DNA of 64,000 nucleotides, taken from Vibrio algarum (lineage in GTDB: Bacteria; Pseudomonadota; Gammaproteobacteria; Enterobacterales; Vibrionaceae). Positions 63,516 through 64,000 of this stretch are shown piece after piece. Within the stretch, counting starts at the first letter, position 1. Every line of letters begins with the position of its first letter. The stretch spans positions 2,170,001-2,234,000 of the forward strand of contig NZ_JAQLOI010000001.1 of the NCBI RefSeq assembly GCF_028204155.1. The letters are read 5' to 3'. A program made the translations under genes and the position numbers. The notes beneath the pieces were generated by a model. The model saw nothing but the letters and a program-made list of their open reading frames with translations. It was not told the origin of the DNA and ran no database searches.

Positions 63516-64000
63516 TAAAACTTCCCTTTGAGATTTAATAAAATCATATGCTTATCTGCTAAATTTGCATATAAAGAACGGCTTTCTCCTGTAAAAAACC
63601 TGGCAGCTAATTCTACACTAAAAGCCGCTTCACCAGAGTCATGTACTTGATAATCTACCCATTGAGTCGCGATCAATCCACCTTCTTCAGGCGAATACAA
63701 TAGATCAAACTTAGGTTCTACATTTTCCAGCCAAAGGACATTTCGACTCCAATCAAAATGACTCCAACCACTTGAATCTAATGCCCAATGCAACATGACA
63801 TTGTGCTTTACCAAATTGGGCAAGTATAGCCCTCTTGCATAGGAACCACTCATTTCTTGCCGTAACACCTTTTGGTTTAACTCGCCCACTCTATCATAAG
63901 CTTGCGACCACTCTTCTGCTCCCCAACTTCGGCCATCATACCAATACTCTACAATGATATTGTGCCCGCCGCCGCTAGCCCAATTAATTCCAGTTAATAT
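63515..64000 (-). CDS. C-terminal part of a beta-rich, probably outer-membrane, protein
   Basis: The frame is open to the window edge, so the start lies beyond 64000; an internal GTG at 63889 is not a convincing start because the frame and pattern continue upstream (GINWASGGGHNIIVEYWYDG). The visible 161 residues alternate polar and hydrophobic residues with many W and Y, and end LLNLKGKF with the terminal phenylalanine of outer-membrane barrels. Its function is not recognised. The stop overlaps the start of the histidine kinase gene (TAATG), so it is the first known gene of a three-gene operon with the LytTR pair. Confidence 0.6.
   Translation of the reverse strand: MLTGINWASGGGHNIIVEYWYDGRSWGAEEWSQAYDRVGELNQKVLRQEMSGSYARGLYLPNLVKHNVMLHWALDSSGWSHFDWSRNVLWLENVEPKFDLLYSPEEGGLIATQWVDYQVHDSGEAAFSVELAARFFTGESRSLYANLADKHMILLNLKGKF

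Noticed and set aside
1..64000. Prophage, integron or insertion sequence
   Set aside because: No integrase, transposase, phage structural gene or long terminal repeats were seen on either strand.

Overview
This window looks like chromosomal DNA from a marine gammaproteobacterium of the Vibrionaceae, most likely a Vibrio. The reasons are its AT-rich base composition, the gene content (KdgM porin, CBM32-PL7 alginate lyase, metR with a MetJ operator, yqjFG pair, ygiQ, yehS, mak, nemA/gloA) and the density of signalling genes. No rRNA, tRNA, CRISPR array, insertion sequence or prophage was seen. The species assignment is inference.

Layout: 1-3139 is a galactoside unit (GPH-type symporter, cut by the window edge, plus a GH36 alpha-galactosidase). 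3193-8559 is an alginate locus: KdgM porin, a two-module surface lipoprotein and a CBM32-CBM32-PL7 lyase lipoprotein. 8659-17067 holds a DUF4136-like lipoprotein, a chemoreceptor, an HD-GYP response regulator and a very large BvgS-like hybrid kinase. 17071-20044 holds small proteins and a doxX-yqjG-dodA group. 20314-22739 encodes two secreted binding proteins with no permease. 22910-28678 is a complete agmatine deiminase (AgDI) pathway: carbamoyltransferase, TetR regulator, carbamate kinase, antiporter and agmatine deiminase. 28746-34361 is mostly housekeeping (DUF1289, META lipoprotein, metR, ygiQ). 34531-42768 has a broken yjeH-like exporter, a GT-B protein, a GNAT and two paralogous dCache-GGDEF-EAL proteins. 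43050-48403 groups a class III aminotransferase, a beta-keto acid cleavage enzyme (BKACE), a TAXI binding protein, a LysR regulator and a C45 acyltransferase/hydrolase. 48383-52949 has nemA-gloA, yehS, a DEAD-box helicase and mak. 53131-56688 is an aldehyde dehydrogenase divergent from its likely sigma-54 activator. 56695-61600 carries a racemase, a HypT-like regulator, a PLP enzyme and small proteins. 61677-64000 is a LytTR two-component pair behind an outer-membrane-like protein that runs off the window.

Themes: algal polysaccharide and galactoside use, amine and amino-acid catabolism, electrophile detoxification and c-di-GMP/two-component signalling. Four otherwise normal genes (PL7 lyase, yjeH-like, class III aminotransferase, LytS-like kinase) are each broken by one base in or next to a homopolymer run. 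This shared pattern suggests sequencing or assembly indels, although real slippage or decay cannot be excluded from the sequence alone. The most distinctive local signals are a tandem MetJ box before metR, a -24/-12 promoter before the aldehyde dehydrogenase, six perfect copies of an octamer before a c-di-GMP gene, and a decayed copy of the tail of a binding-protein gene.
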